Source: Spirochaetota bacterium
GTDB taxonomy: Bacteria; Spirochaetota; UBA4802; JAGODF01
Reading direction: 5' to 3'
DNA: 64,000 nt
Assembly (NCBI GenBank): GCA_029974015.1
Contig: JARKUF010000007.1
Location: forward strand, 1 to 64,000
Shown here: piece after piece, positions 42,487 through 51,007 of the stretch
How positions within the stretch are numbered: the first letter of the stretch is position 1
Layout: the number at the start of each line of letters is the position of its first letter
Made by a program: the position numbers and the translations under genes
Notes under the pieces: model-generated
What the model saw: the letters and a program-made list of their open reading frames with translations, nothing else
What the model was told of the DNA's origin: nothing
Databases searched by the model: none

Positions 42487-43218
42487 ATGTTTACAGCGGA
42501 CGAATTGACGCGGTACGGCCGTCAGATTTCCATCAAGGGCTGGGGGAAGGAGGGACAGGAAAAACTAAATTCTTCCACGGTTTTCGTGGCCGGCGCCGGA
42601 GGGCTGGGAAGTCCCCTCCTCTACTATTTGGCCGTGGCGGGCGTTGGAAGAATCCGCATCTGCGACTTCGACAAGCTTGAGCTTTCAAACCTGAACAGGC
42701 AAATTCTCCATCCCACGGAGCGGGTCGGAAGGCCAAAGGCCGAATCGGCCCGAGACACGCTGAAAAGCGCCAACGGAAACGTGTCCGTAGAAGTACTCCT
42801 CGAAAAAATCACGGCTAAAAACGGCGCGTCGCTTGTGGCCAATGCGGACATCATCGTTGATTGTCTGGACAACTTCGAGGCGCGACACATCCTCAACCGC
42901 GTCTCGGTGGAAAAGCAGGTACCCATGGTCCACGCCGGCGTGGAAGGGTTTCAGGGGCAGATCACCTTCCTTGCCCCGCCCGCCACGGCGTGCCTGGCCT
43001 GTTTCCTTCCCGAAAAAGCGAGGAAGATGTCAGCACCCATAGTCGGAGCTACGGCGGGGGTGATGGGGGCCCTGGAGGCGATGGAAGTCCTCAAGCACAT
43101 CACGGGCATCGGGGAGAACCTTCGAAACAGGCTCCTCATCTTTAGCGGAGGCGACATGACATTCAACACCATCAAGCTCTCGAGGAACCCGAAGTGCGGA
43201 GTGTGCGGCGGAAAATAA
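42487..43218 (+). CDS. ThiF/MoeB/HesA-family adenylyltransferase (E1-like)
   Basis: 243 residues. VFVAGAGGLGSPLLYYLAVA (nucleotide loop), ICDFDKLELSNLNRQILHPT, the catalytic Arg/Lys region (GRPKAESARDTL), VDCLDNFEARHILN, and two zinc Cys pairs (CLAC and CGVC). It adenylates the C-terminus of a small sulfur carrier such as ThiS or MoaD. No carrier gene is adjacent, so the pathway (thiamine or molybdopterin) cannot be told. AGAGGAAA lies before the ATG. Confidence 0.9.
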   Translation: MFTADELTRYGRQISIKGWGKEGQEKLNSSTVFVAGAGGLGSPLLYYLAVAGVGRIRICDFDKLELSNLNRQILHPTERVGRPKAESARDTLKSANGNVSVEVLLEKITAKNGASLVANADIIVDCLDNFEARHILNRVSVEKQVPMVHAGVEGFQGQITFLAPPATACLACFLPEKARKMSAPIVGATAGVMGALEAMEVLKHITGIGENLRNRLLIFSGGDMTFNTIKLSRNPKCGVCGGK

Positions 43219-43295
43219 TCGCCCCGGGTGATGCGGTATAATATCGAGGGCGGCGCTTTCGGCGCCGTCCACCCGCGAATAAATAAACAGTGACG

Positions 43296-44495
43296 CTACT
43301 GTATGTTCTCGATGAGCACGGCGCCCCCCATGCCCCCCCCCACGCAGAGGGTGGCGATACCAAGCTTCAAATTGCGCTTTTTCATCTCGTAGATGAGGGA
43401 TATCATGATGCGCGCACCTGTGCATCCCACGGGATGGCCAAGGGCGATGCCTGAACCGTTCAAGTTCACCTTTGTCCTATCGAGGCCAAGGCCCCTCTCC
43501 ACGGAAAGATACTGGGCCGCAAAGGCTTCGTTGCATTCGAAGAGCTCGATATCGTCGATCTTTTTGCCTGTTTTTTTCAGGAGCTTCGTCACGGCGGGGA
43601 CAGGCCCGTATCCCATCAGGTGGGGCTCGCACCCGGCAATGGCGTTACTTACAATGCGGGCGAGGGGCTTTTTCCCCATCTTTGCCGCTGTGCCCGCCGA
43701 GGTTATAACCATGGCGGCCGCGCCGTCGTTGAGCCCTGAGGAGTTGCCGGCTGTGACGGTGCCGGACTTTTTGAACACCGGCTTCAGGGCCGCCAGGCTC
43801 TCCAGGGTAATATCGCGCCGTGCATGTTCGTCTGTGGTGAACATCTTCGGCTCGCCTTTCCGCTGAGGGACCGGCACGGGAACAATCTCATCCTTAAACC
43901 TGCCGGAGTCGATGGCGGCAATGGCTTTCTTATGGCTCTCGAAAGCCACCTGGTCCTGGTCTTCCCGGCTGATAGAATATTTTTCCGCGAGGTTTTCAGC
44001 GGTCTGCCCCATGATGTACCCGTCCCCGAGGAGATGGCTCCCGGAGTGGAGGAGCTCCCACATCACGTCGGTCATCTCGCCGTGTTGGAGCCGGGCGCCC
44101 CACCGGGCCTGTTTGAGGACATAGGGGGCGTTGGACATCGACTCGACGCCTCCGGCAAGGACGATGTCGGAATCGCCGGCGATGATCTGCTGGGACGCGA
44201 AGATGGCGGCCTGCATGCCCGAGGCGCACTGGCGCTGTATGGTGGTTGCCGGAATTTCTACGGGAATGCCGGCCTTCAGCATCGCCGTGCGGGCCGTGTT
44301 CGCTTCATCGGAGGTCTGGATGCAGTCACCGAAGATGACGTCATCAAGCTGCGCCCCTTCCACTCCCGCTCTCTTTAGCGCTTCCTGCATTACCAGGGCG
44401 CCTAACTCGTGGGCCCTTACGTTTTTAAGGGACTGGCCGAAGCTCCCGATGGGCGTACGGCATCCCGACAATATGACGATATCCTTGTCTGACAT
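43296..44495 (-). CDS. Acetyl-CoA acetyltransferase (thiolase)
   Basis: 399 residues. Nucleophile Cys90 in TIQRQCASGMQA, the NEAFA box, the His in GSGIALGHPVGCTGAR, and the second Cys in TLCVGGGMGG. Thiolases either condense two acetyl-CoA or cleave 3-ketoacyl-CoA in beta-oxidation. Which direction applies is not clear; the acyl-CoA synthetase at 54 kb and the 2-hydroxyacyl-CoA dehydratase fragment at 63 kb indicate acyl-CoA metabolism in this organism. Confidence 0.95.
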   Translation of the reverse strand: MSDKDIVILSGCRTPIGSFGQSLKNVRAHELGALVMQEALKRAGVEGAQLDDVIFGDCIQTSDEANTARTAMLKAGIPVEIPATTIQRQCASGMQAAIFASQQIIAGDSDIVLAGGVESMSNAPYVLKQARWGARLQHGEMTDVMWELLHSGSHLLGDGYIMGQTAENLAEKYSISREDQDQVAFESHKKAIAAIDSGRFKDEIVPVPVPQRKGEPKMFTTDEHARRDITLESLAALKPVFKKSGTVTAGNSSGLNDGAAAMVITSAGTAAKMGKKPLARIVSNAIAGCEPHLMGYGPVPAVTKLLKKTGKKIDDIELFECNEAFAAQYLSVERGLGLDRTKVNLNGSGIALGHPVGCTGARIMISLIYEMKKRNLKLGIATLCVGGGMGGAVLIENIQ

Positions 44496-44785
44496 GGTGG
44501 ACTCCTGTAATTTTTTTTATCCGGGCCCGGTTTCGCAAGCTGTTTTACAGGGGCCGGCGGGGCGGACTGAATCGCTTTCCTGCTGGTATGATTTTCCAGG
44601 ACCTTGAAGCTGGCAAGTGAAATTTTTTCCTCATTGAAAAAATGGACCGCAATTGCGGTTTATCTTTCTTGAACACAGGGCACACAAAGAAACGCATTTC
44701 TCCTGCGAAATCCCGTCGCATACGCCTCGTCGCCCATCACGCAGTTTGATCATCAAAAGGCGTAATTTCCCAAGGATATTTTTAA
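44496..44785. other. Gene-free gap between thiolase and the envelope gene
   Basis: About 290 bases without a convincing gene. It includes the 14-base palindrome accgcaattgcggt near 44646 and A/T-rich sequence rising toward the promoter of the next gene. Confidence 0.5.
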
Positions 44786-44814
44786 TTGACGTAAAGAGAA
44801 GATATAAATATTCT
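44786..44814 (+). promoter_or_regulatory. Promoter of the envelope protein pair
   Basis: TTGACG (44786-44791), 17-base spacer, TATTCT (44809-44814), about 47 bases before the ATG. Confidence 0.5.
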
Positions 44815-44860
44815 ATTAAAGAATCCCAATATTCTTCATCAAAACCCGGGAGGAAAACCG

Positions 44861-46270
44861 ATGAAATGCCGGGCCTGTATTGCGCTCCTGTCAGCAGTGG
44901 CGATCTTTCTGCTCTTATCAAATCCTACGGTCGCCGCGGTGTATGAGGCATCGACTCTGCATAACGCCGTTGCCCGCAGCGAGACGGTCCTTGACCTGTT
45001 TTTCGAACGCTGGGAAAGGATCCATAACATGGACCTGTACTTTGACTGGTTCGGAAAAATAAACTGGGTCCAGGGATTCCATGTGAATTCCGTGAACCGG
45101 GGAAACGGGGAAAAACAGGCCGTGGACATGCGGCTGGTTCGGGCTTACGGCAGCCTCACTGTGAACATACCCGTTATTGGAGGATATGGCAAAGAGGACA
45201 TTAAGAAACGCCTTCGGTATGGCACCGGCAAATACGCCGAACTTGAAGACCCCGAGGGAAAACAAAAAGAGGAAGGGGGCTATGTGAAGCCGAAGAACCT
45301 GATCCTCGGTTTCACCGCCACGGGCTTCCACTATGGCCTCACAAGGCAGGGCACCGTAAACCGCGGCGCCGCCGGAGAGGAAACCTTCACCGACTACAAG
45401 TACACCCAGTTTTTTGACGACATATTCGCGGCATCGCTCCTGTACAGGCCCTATTTTCACATCCACATCGGAACGGTCCTGAGCCGGCAATTCGAACCGC
45501 GGGACGACGGTACCATGAGCTACAGCAATCCTACAGAAAGCTCTAATAGATATTTTGTGGCGTCGAACCTGCTATCCTTCCTAAACTTAAACGCCACGAC
45601 GAGAAAGAACGAGATGGAATCCCTCTCTGTGGGAATCATCGTAAACGAAATAGCGGGTTTTGTGAACAAGAAAATGGGAGACTCTTACCCGCAGCTCTCA
45701 ATCACCTACAAGCAGTTGAACCTTTTCAACGACAGGCTCTACGACCCTGTCTGGGTGAAAAGCTACTATATTAGTGGAACATCAATACCAAAATCCTCCA
45801 CCATGTCCGACAGCGAGCGCGAGGAGGCGAAGCTCTATACTCTCAGCGTAGGCCTAAAAGGATTTATAGGGGATTACTTCTTCATTGACCTCCTCGCCGA
45901 GGCCCAGAAGCCGGGAGCCGACCTGGTGTCGCGCCTTACGAAGAGCAAAATCAACTACGCCGTGTGGCGCGATCTAAGGGCCATGGCGGGATATAACTTT
46001 TTAGGACCCCGGATCAACCAGGGAGAGATGCTCCTGGCCTCCCTGGGCATGAGCAGGTTCTGGGACCCGGCGATCCCCATCCACCGCAGTTCGGGGACAA
46101 GCTACCACGTCTATGGAGGAATCTTCAAGCTCGAGGGACGGACCTTTATCTTCGACATACCCTTCGGCATGGAACTCTTAGTATCGCGCAACTTCTCCCC
46201 CGAACTGCGCAGGATGGTAGAAACCGTGGACAAATGGGTCTACGAGGGCAGTTTCAACATGAGCTTCTAA
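44861..46270 (+). CDS. Secreted, probably outer-membrane beta-barrel protein of unknown family
   Basis: 469 residues, not recognised. A signal peptide (LLSAVAIFLLLSNPTVAA) is followed by strand-like segments such as NLILGFTATGFHYGLTRQGT, LYRPYFHIHIGTVLSRQFEP, LYTLSVGLKGFIGDYFFIDL and ends in YEGSFNMSF with a terminal Phe, as in many outer-membrane proteins. GGGAGG precedes the ATG. The following gene, 12 bases on, encodes a lipoprotein, so the two may work together at the cell surface. Confidence 0.65.
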   Translation: MKCRACIALLSAVAIFLLLSNPTVAAVYEASTLHNAVARSETVLDLFFERWERIHNMDLYFDWFGKINWVQGFHVNSVNRGNGEKQAVDMRLVRAYGSLTVNIPVIGGYGKEDIKKRLRYGTGKYAELEDPEGKQKEEGGYVKPKNLILGFTATGFHYGLTRQGTVNRGAAGEETFTDYKYTQFFDDIFAASLLYRPYFHIHIGTVLSRQFEPRDDGTMSYSNPTESSNRYFVASNLLSFLNLNATTRKNEMESLSVGIIVNEIAGFVNKKMGDSYPQLSITYKQLNLFNDRLYDPVWVKSYYISGTSIPKSSTMSDSEREEAKLYTLSVGLKGFIGDYFFIDLLAEAQKPGADLVSRLTKSKINYAVWRDLRAMAGYNFLGPRINQGEMLLASLGMSRFWDPAIPIHRSSGTSYHVYGGIFKLEGRTFIFDIPFGMELLVSRNFSPELRRMVETVDKWVYEGSFNMSF

Positions 46271-46282
46271 GGGAGGACAGCC

Positions 46283-46864
46283 ATGGAAAGGAAAAAACTG
46301 TTTAGACGATATATCATCTTGCTCAACATCGCCATATTCATCACATTGACCGCCTGCTCCTATGTGGTCGACATGGTGGAGCGCACCATCACCAAGCGGG
46401 CCTCGTTCTCGATATCGGCGACATATGATCCGGGGACACGCTCCGTTACACTGTCCTGGAGGGAATCTCCCGGTGGAAATTTTGCCGGATATGAAGTGTA
46501 TATGACGGAATATCCGGATGATGAATATTCGGGATATACAATTGTTGCGGGTCCAAACAATCTTGGCCCCCCCCTATCCGGACAGCCTTACTATGACAAC
46601 TCTCCATTTCTTTCTAATTCCGGAAAAAGGTCATATGTTTTCGATTCTGTCCATTTATATGAAAAACTTCAATTTGATGGAGTAATAACACCTGGCACAA
46701 CTGTTAGATATTTTTTCAGGCTTGGGATTATTAACTGGGATGAAGATCAGGATGAACGAACAAGCAAAAACGGTTACACGGGAAACACATTCCAGGATTA
46801 TTGTGCGCATACGGACATTGGGGAAATAAGCGGCAGTGCAGTTGTCGATATTATAAGCTGGTAG
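46283..46864 (+). CDS. Lipoprotein with fibronectin-III-like domain
   Basis: 193 residues. The signal peptide ends in a lipobox (ITLTAC, Cys25). The rest resembles an FnIII fold: DPGTRSVTLSWRESPGGNFA, then GYEVYMTEYPD, and a later VRYFFRLGIIN. The 3' part is clearly more A/T-rich than the surrounding genes. It is co-transcribed with the preceding surface protein. Function unknown; the alternative is another Ig-like adhesive domain. Confidence 0.65.
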   Translation: MERKKLFRRYIILLNIAIFITLTACSYVVDMVERTITKRASFSISATYDPGTRSVTLSWRESPGGNFAGYEVYMTEYPDDEYSGYTIVAGPNNLGPPLSGQPYYDNSPFLSNSGKRSYVFDSVHLYEKLQFDGVITPGTTVRYFFRLGIINWDEDQDERTSKNGYTGNTFQDYCAHTDIGEISGSAVVDIISW

Positions 46865-46889
46865 ATGAAAAAAGCCCGGCCCTTGGCCT

Positions 46890-48440
46890 TTACTCTTCAA
46901 TCGACACGATTTTTTCTTTCAGATCGTTCGCCATTTCGGCGATCGATTTTGAGTGCGCATTAATCTCATCGGCCGCCATCGCGCTTGCCTGGGACATCTG
47001 GTTTACTTCTGTGATGGTGGACACCACTTCTTCCGCGGCATGCTTCTGCTCTCTTGCGGCGCCGTCGATATCGTCTGAACGGGATTTAATTTTTCTAACT
47101 TCCTCATGCGCATTTTTATTTGACATGATATACGACATCATGCCATCATTCACTCCGGCGATCAATGAGTTGTTTTCCTCAACCCCTTTTAATATTTCCC
47201 CGATCAGCTTCACTGTCTCCTGAACCCCCATGGCTCCGTTGCGCACTTCATCGTCGCTTTTTTTAATGAGGGCGGCTATTTCCTTGACGCTGGTCGAAGT
47301 CTGGTCTGCCAGCTTGGATATTTCATCCGCAACGACCGCAAAGCCCCTGCCGTAATCGCCCGCACGGGCGGCCTCTATGGCCGCATTGAGAGAAAGGAGG
47401 TTAATGCGGTCCGAGATGTCGTTTATCATATTTAAAATTCCCGACATTTCCCGCGAAGTTTCGGAAACCTCGGCCATGCTTTTATCCATGCGTATTATAT
47501 GTTCTTCTCCGGTGTGCGCCCGCGCTGCAATTTGCTCGGTGCGTTTAAGCGTTTCCTCTATTTTGGACGACATATCCCCCGTGATGACAGCAAGTTCATC
47601 CATCATCCCCGCGAGGGCCGCCATGGCCTCCGACTGCATCCTGGCCACATTGCTCACATTGTCCGAACCCGCTGAAATTTCCTCCATGGTTGCCGTAATT
47701 TCTTCGATTGAAGCGGCCTGGTTTTGAATATTTACCGCGAATGTCCGGGAATTCTTTTCCAGCTCTTTGGAAGAACCATCAAGGCTGTCGGAAACCGCCC
47801 GCATGGAATGAATGAGCTCTTCATTTATTCCAGTCTGCCGCAGGCGCTCGCGTTCCGCTTCGTTTTGGCGGACCATCTTTCCTGCTTCATGGAGCCGGAC
47901 CAGAAGAAAGCCAATAATAAAAGAAATAATCATCGTGATTCCCATTGATCCGAGAGCGATGATTTTGACTTCCGGCTCCAGGCTTTTAGAAGCGATAGTG
48001 CAATATACTAATCCTGCCGTAGCCAGGGCCGTCACCGCGATAAAGGTCCGCAGATTGTAGAAAAGGATGCTGAAAAAAATGGGCATGTAAAATGCGAACA
48101 TGCTTGCGACAAAGCGCCCTCCGGAACCTTTTCCATCGGTGGAAAGGGCATTAAAGAACAATCCTGCCACCACGATGATTGCAAAAATGTCCACCGCGGC
48201 GTTATAATATCCTTTATATATAAGAAATAAATCCAGGATCATAAATGCCATAATACCGACGACTACGATATTTAGGGTTTCAAACAAACCGCGCTGCGAA
48301 AATGTGTTCATATACGCGATAAAAAACGCAAGAATAGGTATCACAAAAATGCAAAGATATACGAAATACCGCACCCGTACGCGCAGTTCATACGATTCAT
48401 CGGAATATCGGCCTATCAACGCAGTGATCAATCTTTGCAT
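46890..48440 (-). CDS. Methyl-accepting chemotaxis protein
   Basis: 516 residues. About six membrane helices from FVYLCIFVIPILAFFIAYMN to IISFIIGFLLVRLHEAGK, then a cytoplasmic coiled coil whose tip has NDISDRINLLSLNAAIEAAR and GDYGRGFAVVADEISKLADQ. The lack of a large periplasmic domain suggests that the sensing part lies in the membrane region. The ATG at 48440 is chosen by GGGGAAA before it; a start at 48467 is possible. It lies alone, away from the chemotaxis enzymes. Confidence 0.93.
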   Translation of the reverse strand: MQRLITALIGRYSDESYELRVRVRYFVYLCIFVIPILAFFIAYMNTFSQRGLFETLNIVVVGIMAFMILDLFLIYKGYYNAAVDIFAIIVVAGLFFNALSTDGKGSGGRFVASMFAFYMPIFFSILFYNLRTFIAVTALATAGLVYCTIASKSLEPEVKIIALGSMGITMIISFIIGFLLVRLHEAGKMVRQNEAERERLRQTGINEELIHSMRAVSDSLDGSSKELEKNSRTFAVNIQNQAASIEEITATMEEISAGSDNVSNVARMQSEAMAALAGMMDELAVITGDMSSKIEETLKRTEQIAARAHTGEEHIIRMDKSMAEVSETSREMSGILNMINDISDRINLLSLNAAIEAARAGDYGRGFAVVADEISKLADQTSTSVKEIAALIKKSDDEVRNGAMGVQETVKLIGEILKGVEENNSLIAGVNDGMMSYIMSNKNAHEEVRKIKSRSDDIDGAAREQKHAAEEVVSTITEVNQMSQASAMAADEINAHSKSIAEMANDLKEKIVSIEE

Positions 48441-48630
48441 GAGAGTTTCCCCATTTTTTTTGTACAACTGACATAAATGGTAGTATTTACATGTTCTGGC
48501 AAGGCAATTTTGATAAAGGAGAAGGAAATCCGGAAAAAGTACTTGCCCGCCCCCGCCACATTGTTAATAAAAGAAAAAACTGACGGCTTGTTTCCATCAG
48601 ATAAAATTAAAGACCCTCTGGACAATTAGA

Positions 48631-49803
48631 ATGAACTACATAATCATCGGAAATGGAGTGGCGGGGACCGAGGCCGCCATGGCCATAAGGAAGACCGACC
48701 CCGACGGCGAAATTACAGTCATTTCCGAGTCAAAGCATCCCTTCTACTACCGGCCCCGTATTATCGACTACCTCGCCGGTGAAATTACGGTCGACAAATT
48801 CACACTTTATGGCGATGAGCACTATGCGAAAAACCGCATTACATGCGTCCTCGGAACGCGCATAGCCTCCATCGACGCGAAAAACCGGTCCGCCCTGGAT
48901 ACGGAGGGGCGCGCCTACCCCTACGACAGGCTTCTCATAGCCACGGGTGCCGATCCGTATGTCCCGCCCCTGGAAGGCGCGGGACTGCACGGGGTCTTTA
49001 CCATCCGGGGCATCACGGACGCGGACCGCATTATCGGTTTTTGTCAAAACATTGAAGATATCGTTGTCCTGGGAGGGGGCCTCCTCGGCCTTGAAACGGC
49101 CAACGCCCTTTTACGCTTCGCGAAACGCATAACCGTAGTGGAATACTTCGAATGGCTTCTTCCGCGGCAATTGGACCGCACGGGGGGGGCCATGCTTCAG
49201 GACATGCTTGAAAAAAAAGGCTTGTGCTTCGCCCTTGGCGAGAGCGTCCTTTCCATCCGGGGCGAAGGCGCTGTGGAATCGGTGCTTCTGAAATCCGGGA
49301 AAGAGATACCCGCCGGGGCCGTCATCATATCGACCGGCATTAAAGGAAGAAACGAACTGGCCGTCTCGGCGGGGGCCGCGGTGAAAAAAGGTATTGTTGT
49401 GGACGATTTCATGGCCACCTCCGTGGAGGGGATCTTCGCCGCCGGCGATCCGGCGGAACACGACGGGTGCCTATACGGCATCTGGCCAGCGGCGAGGGAG
49501 CAGGGCCGCATCGCCGGGTTGAACATGGCGGGGGCGGCGACGCCGTACCGAAAAACCCTGCCAAGCAACGCCCTCAAAATCACCGGAATCGACCTTTACT
49601 CCGCGGGTGAGTTCAACCGTGACGACGCGGAGACCTTTTCCTGTTCCCTTGACGGTTCCTACATCAAGTACCTGCAAAAAGGCGGCCCCCTGGGCGCCAT
49701 CATCCTGGGCGATCCCGGGGCCATAAAAATCGCTAAGAACGTCATGGAGAGGAATGGAGACCCGGCGGAACTCAGGAAAATCATTGGGCTTACTTCGTCG
49801 TAA
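48631..49803 (+). CDS. NAD(P)/FAD-dependent oxidoreductase
   Basis: 390 residues of the rubredoxin/nitrite-reductase reductase type. FAD site IIIGNGVAGTEAAMAIRKTD, then YRPRIIDYLAG, RLLIATGADPYVPPL, the NAD(P) site IVVLGGGLLGLETANALLRF, and VEGIFAAGDPAEHDG. The C-terminal part (SAGEFNRDDAETFSCSLDG) is a dimerisation domain. It probably passes electrons from NAD(P)H to a small redox protein; no rubredoxin gene is adjacent. It lies alone, with a repeat downstream. Confidence 0.88.
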   Translation: MNYIIIGNGVAGTEAAMAIRKTDPDGEITVISESKHPFYYRPRIIDYLAGEITVDKFTLYGDEHYAKNRITCVLGTRIASIDAKNRSALDTEGRAYPYDRLLIATGADPYVPPLEGAGLHGVFTIRGITDADRIIGFCQNIEDIVVLGGGLLGLETANALLRFAKRITVVEYFEWLLPRQLDRTGGAMLQDMLEKKGLCFALGESVLSIRGEGAVESVLLKSGKEIPAGAVIISTGIKGRNELAVSAGAAVKKGIVVDDFMATSVEGIFAAGDPAEHDGCLYGIWPAAREQGRIAGLNMAGAATPYRKTLPSNALKITGIDLYSAGEFNRDDAETFSCSLDGSYIKYLQKGGPLGAIILGDPGAIKIAKNVMERNGDPAELRKIIGLTSS

Positions 49804-49810
49804 TTATTCA

Positions 49811-49900
49811 TGGCAATCTTTAACAATTAGGCTTTCCCGCCCGCCGAAGGCGGGCGGGAAAACTTAGTTTTTGTGATTGCCCTTAATTTTTAAATTTTCC
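49811..49900 (+). repeat. Family B repeat, copy B3
   Basis: A long hairpin: ggcaatctttaacaattag, gctttcccgcccgcc, gaa, ggcgggcgggaaaactta and gtttttgtgattgcc. It lacks the ctgagtatgcc linker. It lies between the oxidoreductase and the lipase-chaperone-like gene. Confidence 0.75.
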
Positions 49901-49930
49901 CTCATATCACACACGGAGGATACAGGCGCC

Positions 49931-50929
49931 ATGAAGAACAAGAAAGCTGCAGCGGCCATAGGGGTGGTCCTCCTCCTGGCACTGACCTATTTTATCTTCA
50001 GCAGGGACGGCGGAGGAGACACGGAGCTCAACATCATCGGCAGTTCCGCGAAGATCTCCGCGCAAGACATCCACCTGAACATGAAGGGAATCCAGTTTGA
50101 ACCCGACACCATAGGAAAGTTATTCTCAAGCAGCGCCGCCACTCCCTTCACGGTGAAATTCTTTAAATTCCTCCAGCGGCGTTTCAAGGACATGGATTTT
50201 GACGCCCACCTCCGGGCCGTGGAGGAATATCTCAACCGGACCATGGACCCCCGGCGCGCCGCCGAAATGTTCGATCTGTACAAGCGTTTCTGCAACTACG
50301 AAAAGGGGCTCCTGGAAGCGGCGAAGGGATGGACCACCCCCGGGACCCCAAAGGACGCCCTCAAATATCTTCGCAATGTACAGGAATACCGGCGCACTTT
50401 CTTCGGCAATGAATTGGCGGACGTGCTCTTCGGCGCACAGGTGAAGCACCAGGAATATTCAATCCGCAAACAGGAGATTATCGACCGGAAGGATCTCTAC
50501 GGCGCCGACAAAGAAAAACAGATACAAAAACTCCGCGGGGAAATGTGGGGCGACGATGCCGCCACCATCGACAACAATCTCCGGCCCTACGACCAATACC
50601 AGGAGAAGCTCGCGGTCTACAACAAGGACCTGGAAGAGTTGAATGAAACGGACAGGAAGGAGAAGATACGGGAGTACCGGGAGAGGTACTTTTCCCCGGA
50701 ACAGGTGGCGCGCCTGGAAAAGGTTGACGAACAATTAGAGGGTGAAAAACGAACCGAGGGGGAGTATCGGACGAAAGAGCGGAAGATCATGTCCGATCCG
50801 AACCTTGACCCACAGGAGAAGGAGCAGAAAATCCAGGAGCTTCAAAACGAACTCTTCGGCGAAGAGGCCGACGCCTTCCGGCGCCGGGAGACAATCCGAA
50901 AGGCGGAGGAGGCGTTCAAAAAGCGTTAA
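49931..50929 (+). CDS. Lipase-secretion chaperone (Lif)-like protein
   Basis: 332 residues. An N-terminal membrane anchor (AAAIGVVLLLALTYFIFSRD) and a long helical body of the Lif type: YRRTFFGNELADVLFGAQVK then HQEYSIRKQEIIDRKDLYGA, later YRERYFSPEQVARLEKVDEQ. The Lif motif RxxFDYxLSAxGE is poorly kept (about VKFFKFLQRRFKDMDFDAHL). The C-terminus adds an extra helical unit (PQEKEQKIQELQNELFGEEA). Lif proteins fold an exported lipase in the periplasm. No lipase gene is adjacent. The ATG at 49931 is 10 bases after GGAGGA. Confidence 0.75.
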   Translation: MKNKKAAAAIGVVLLLALTYFIFSRDGGGDTELNIIGSSAKISAQDIHLNMKGIQFEPDTIGKLFSSSAATPFTVKFFKFLQRRFKDMDFDAHLRAVEEYLNRTMDPRRAAEMFDLYKRFCNYEKGLLEAAKGWTTPGTPKDALKYLRNVQEYRRTFFGNELADVLFGAQVKHQEYSIRKQEIIDRKDLYGADKEKQIQKLRGEMWGDDAATIDNNLRPYDQYQEKLAVYNKDLEELNETDRKEKIREYRERYFSPEQVARLEKVDEQLEGEKRTEGEYRTKERKIMSDPNLDPQEKEQKIQELQNELFGEEADAFRRRETIRKAEEAFKKR

Positions 50930-50944
50930 GCCGCCGAACGGCTT

Positions 50945-50974
50945 GTGGAACGCATTTGTCAAAATGCGTTCCAC
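50945..50974. terminator. Hairpin between convergent genes
   Basis: A perfect 13-base stem: gtggaacgcattt / aaatgcgttccac with a 4-base loop. There is no T-run on either strand; it could serve both transcripts. Confidence 0.65.
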
Positions 50975-51007
50975 TTCCCTGTGAAGGCATTCACTTCGCC
51001 TCCGGGG

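Noticed and set aside
43251-43267. cggcgc/gcgccg hairpin between thiF-like and thiolase genes as a terminator.
   Set aside because: The stem is short and no T-run follows; left unassigned.
46868-46888. Possible terminator of the chemoreceptor gene (aagccc...ggcctt with T-run on the minus strand).
   Set aside because: The stem pairs poorly; only the T-run is convincing.
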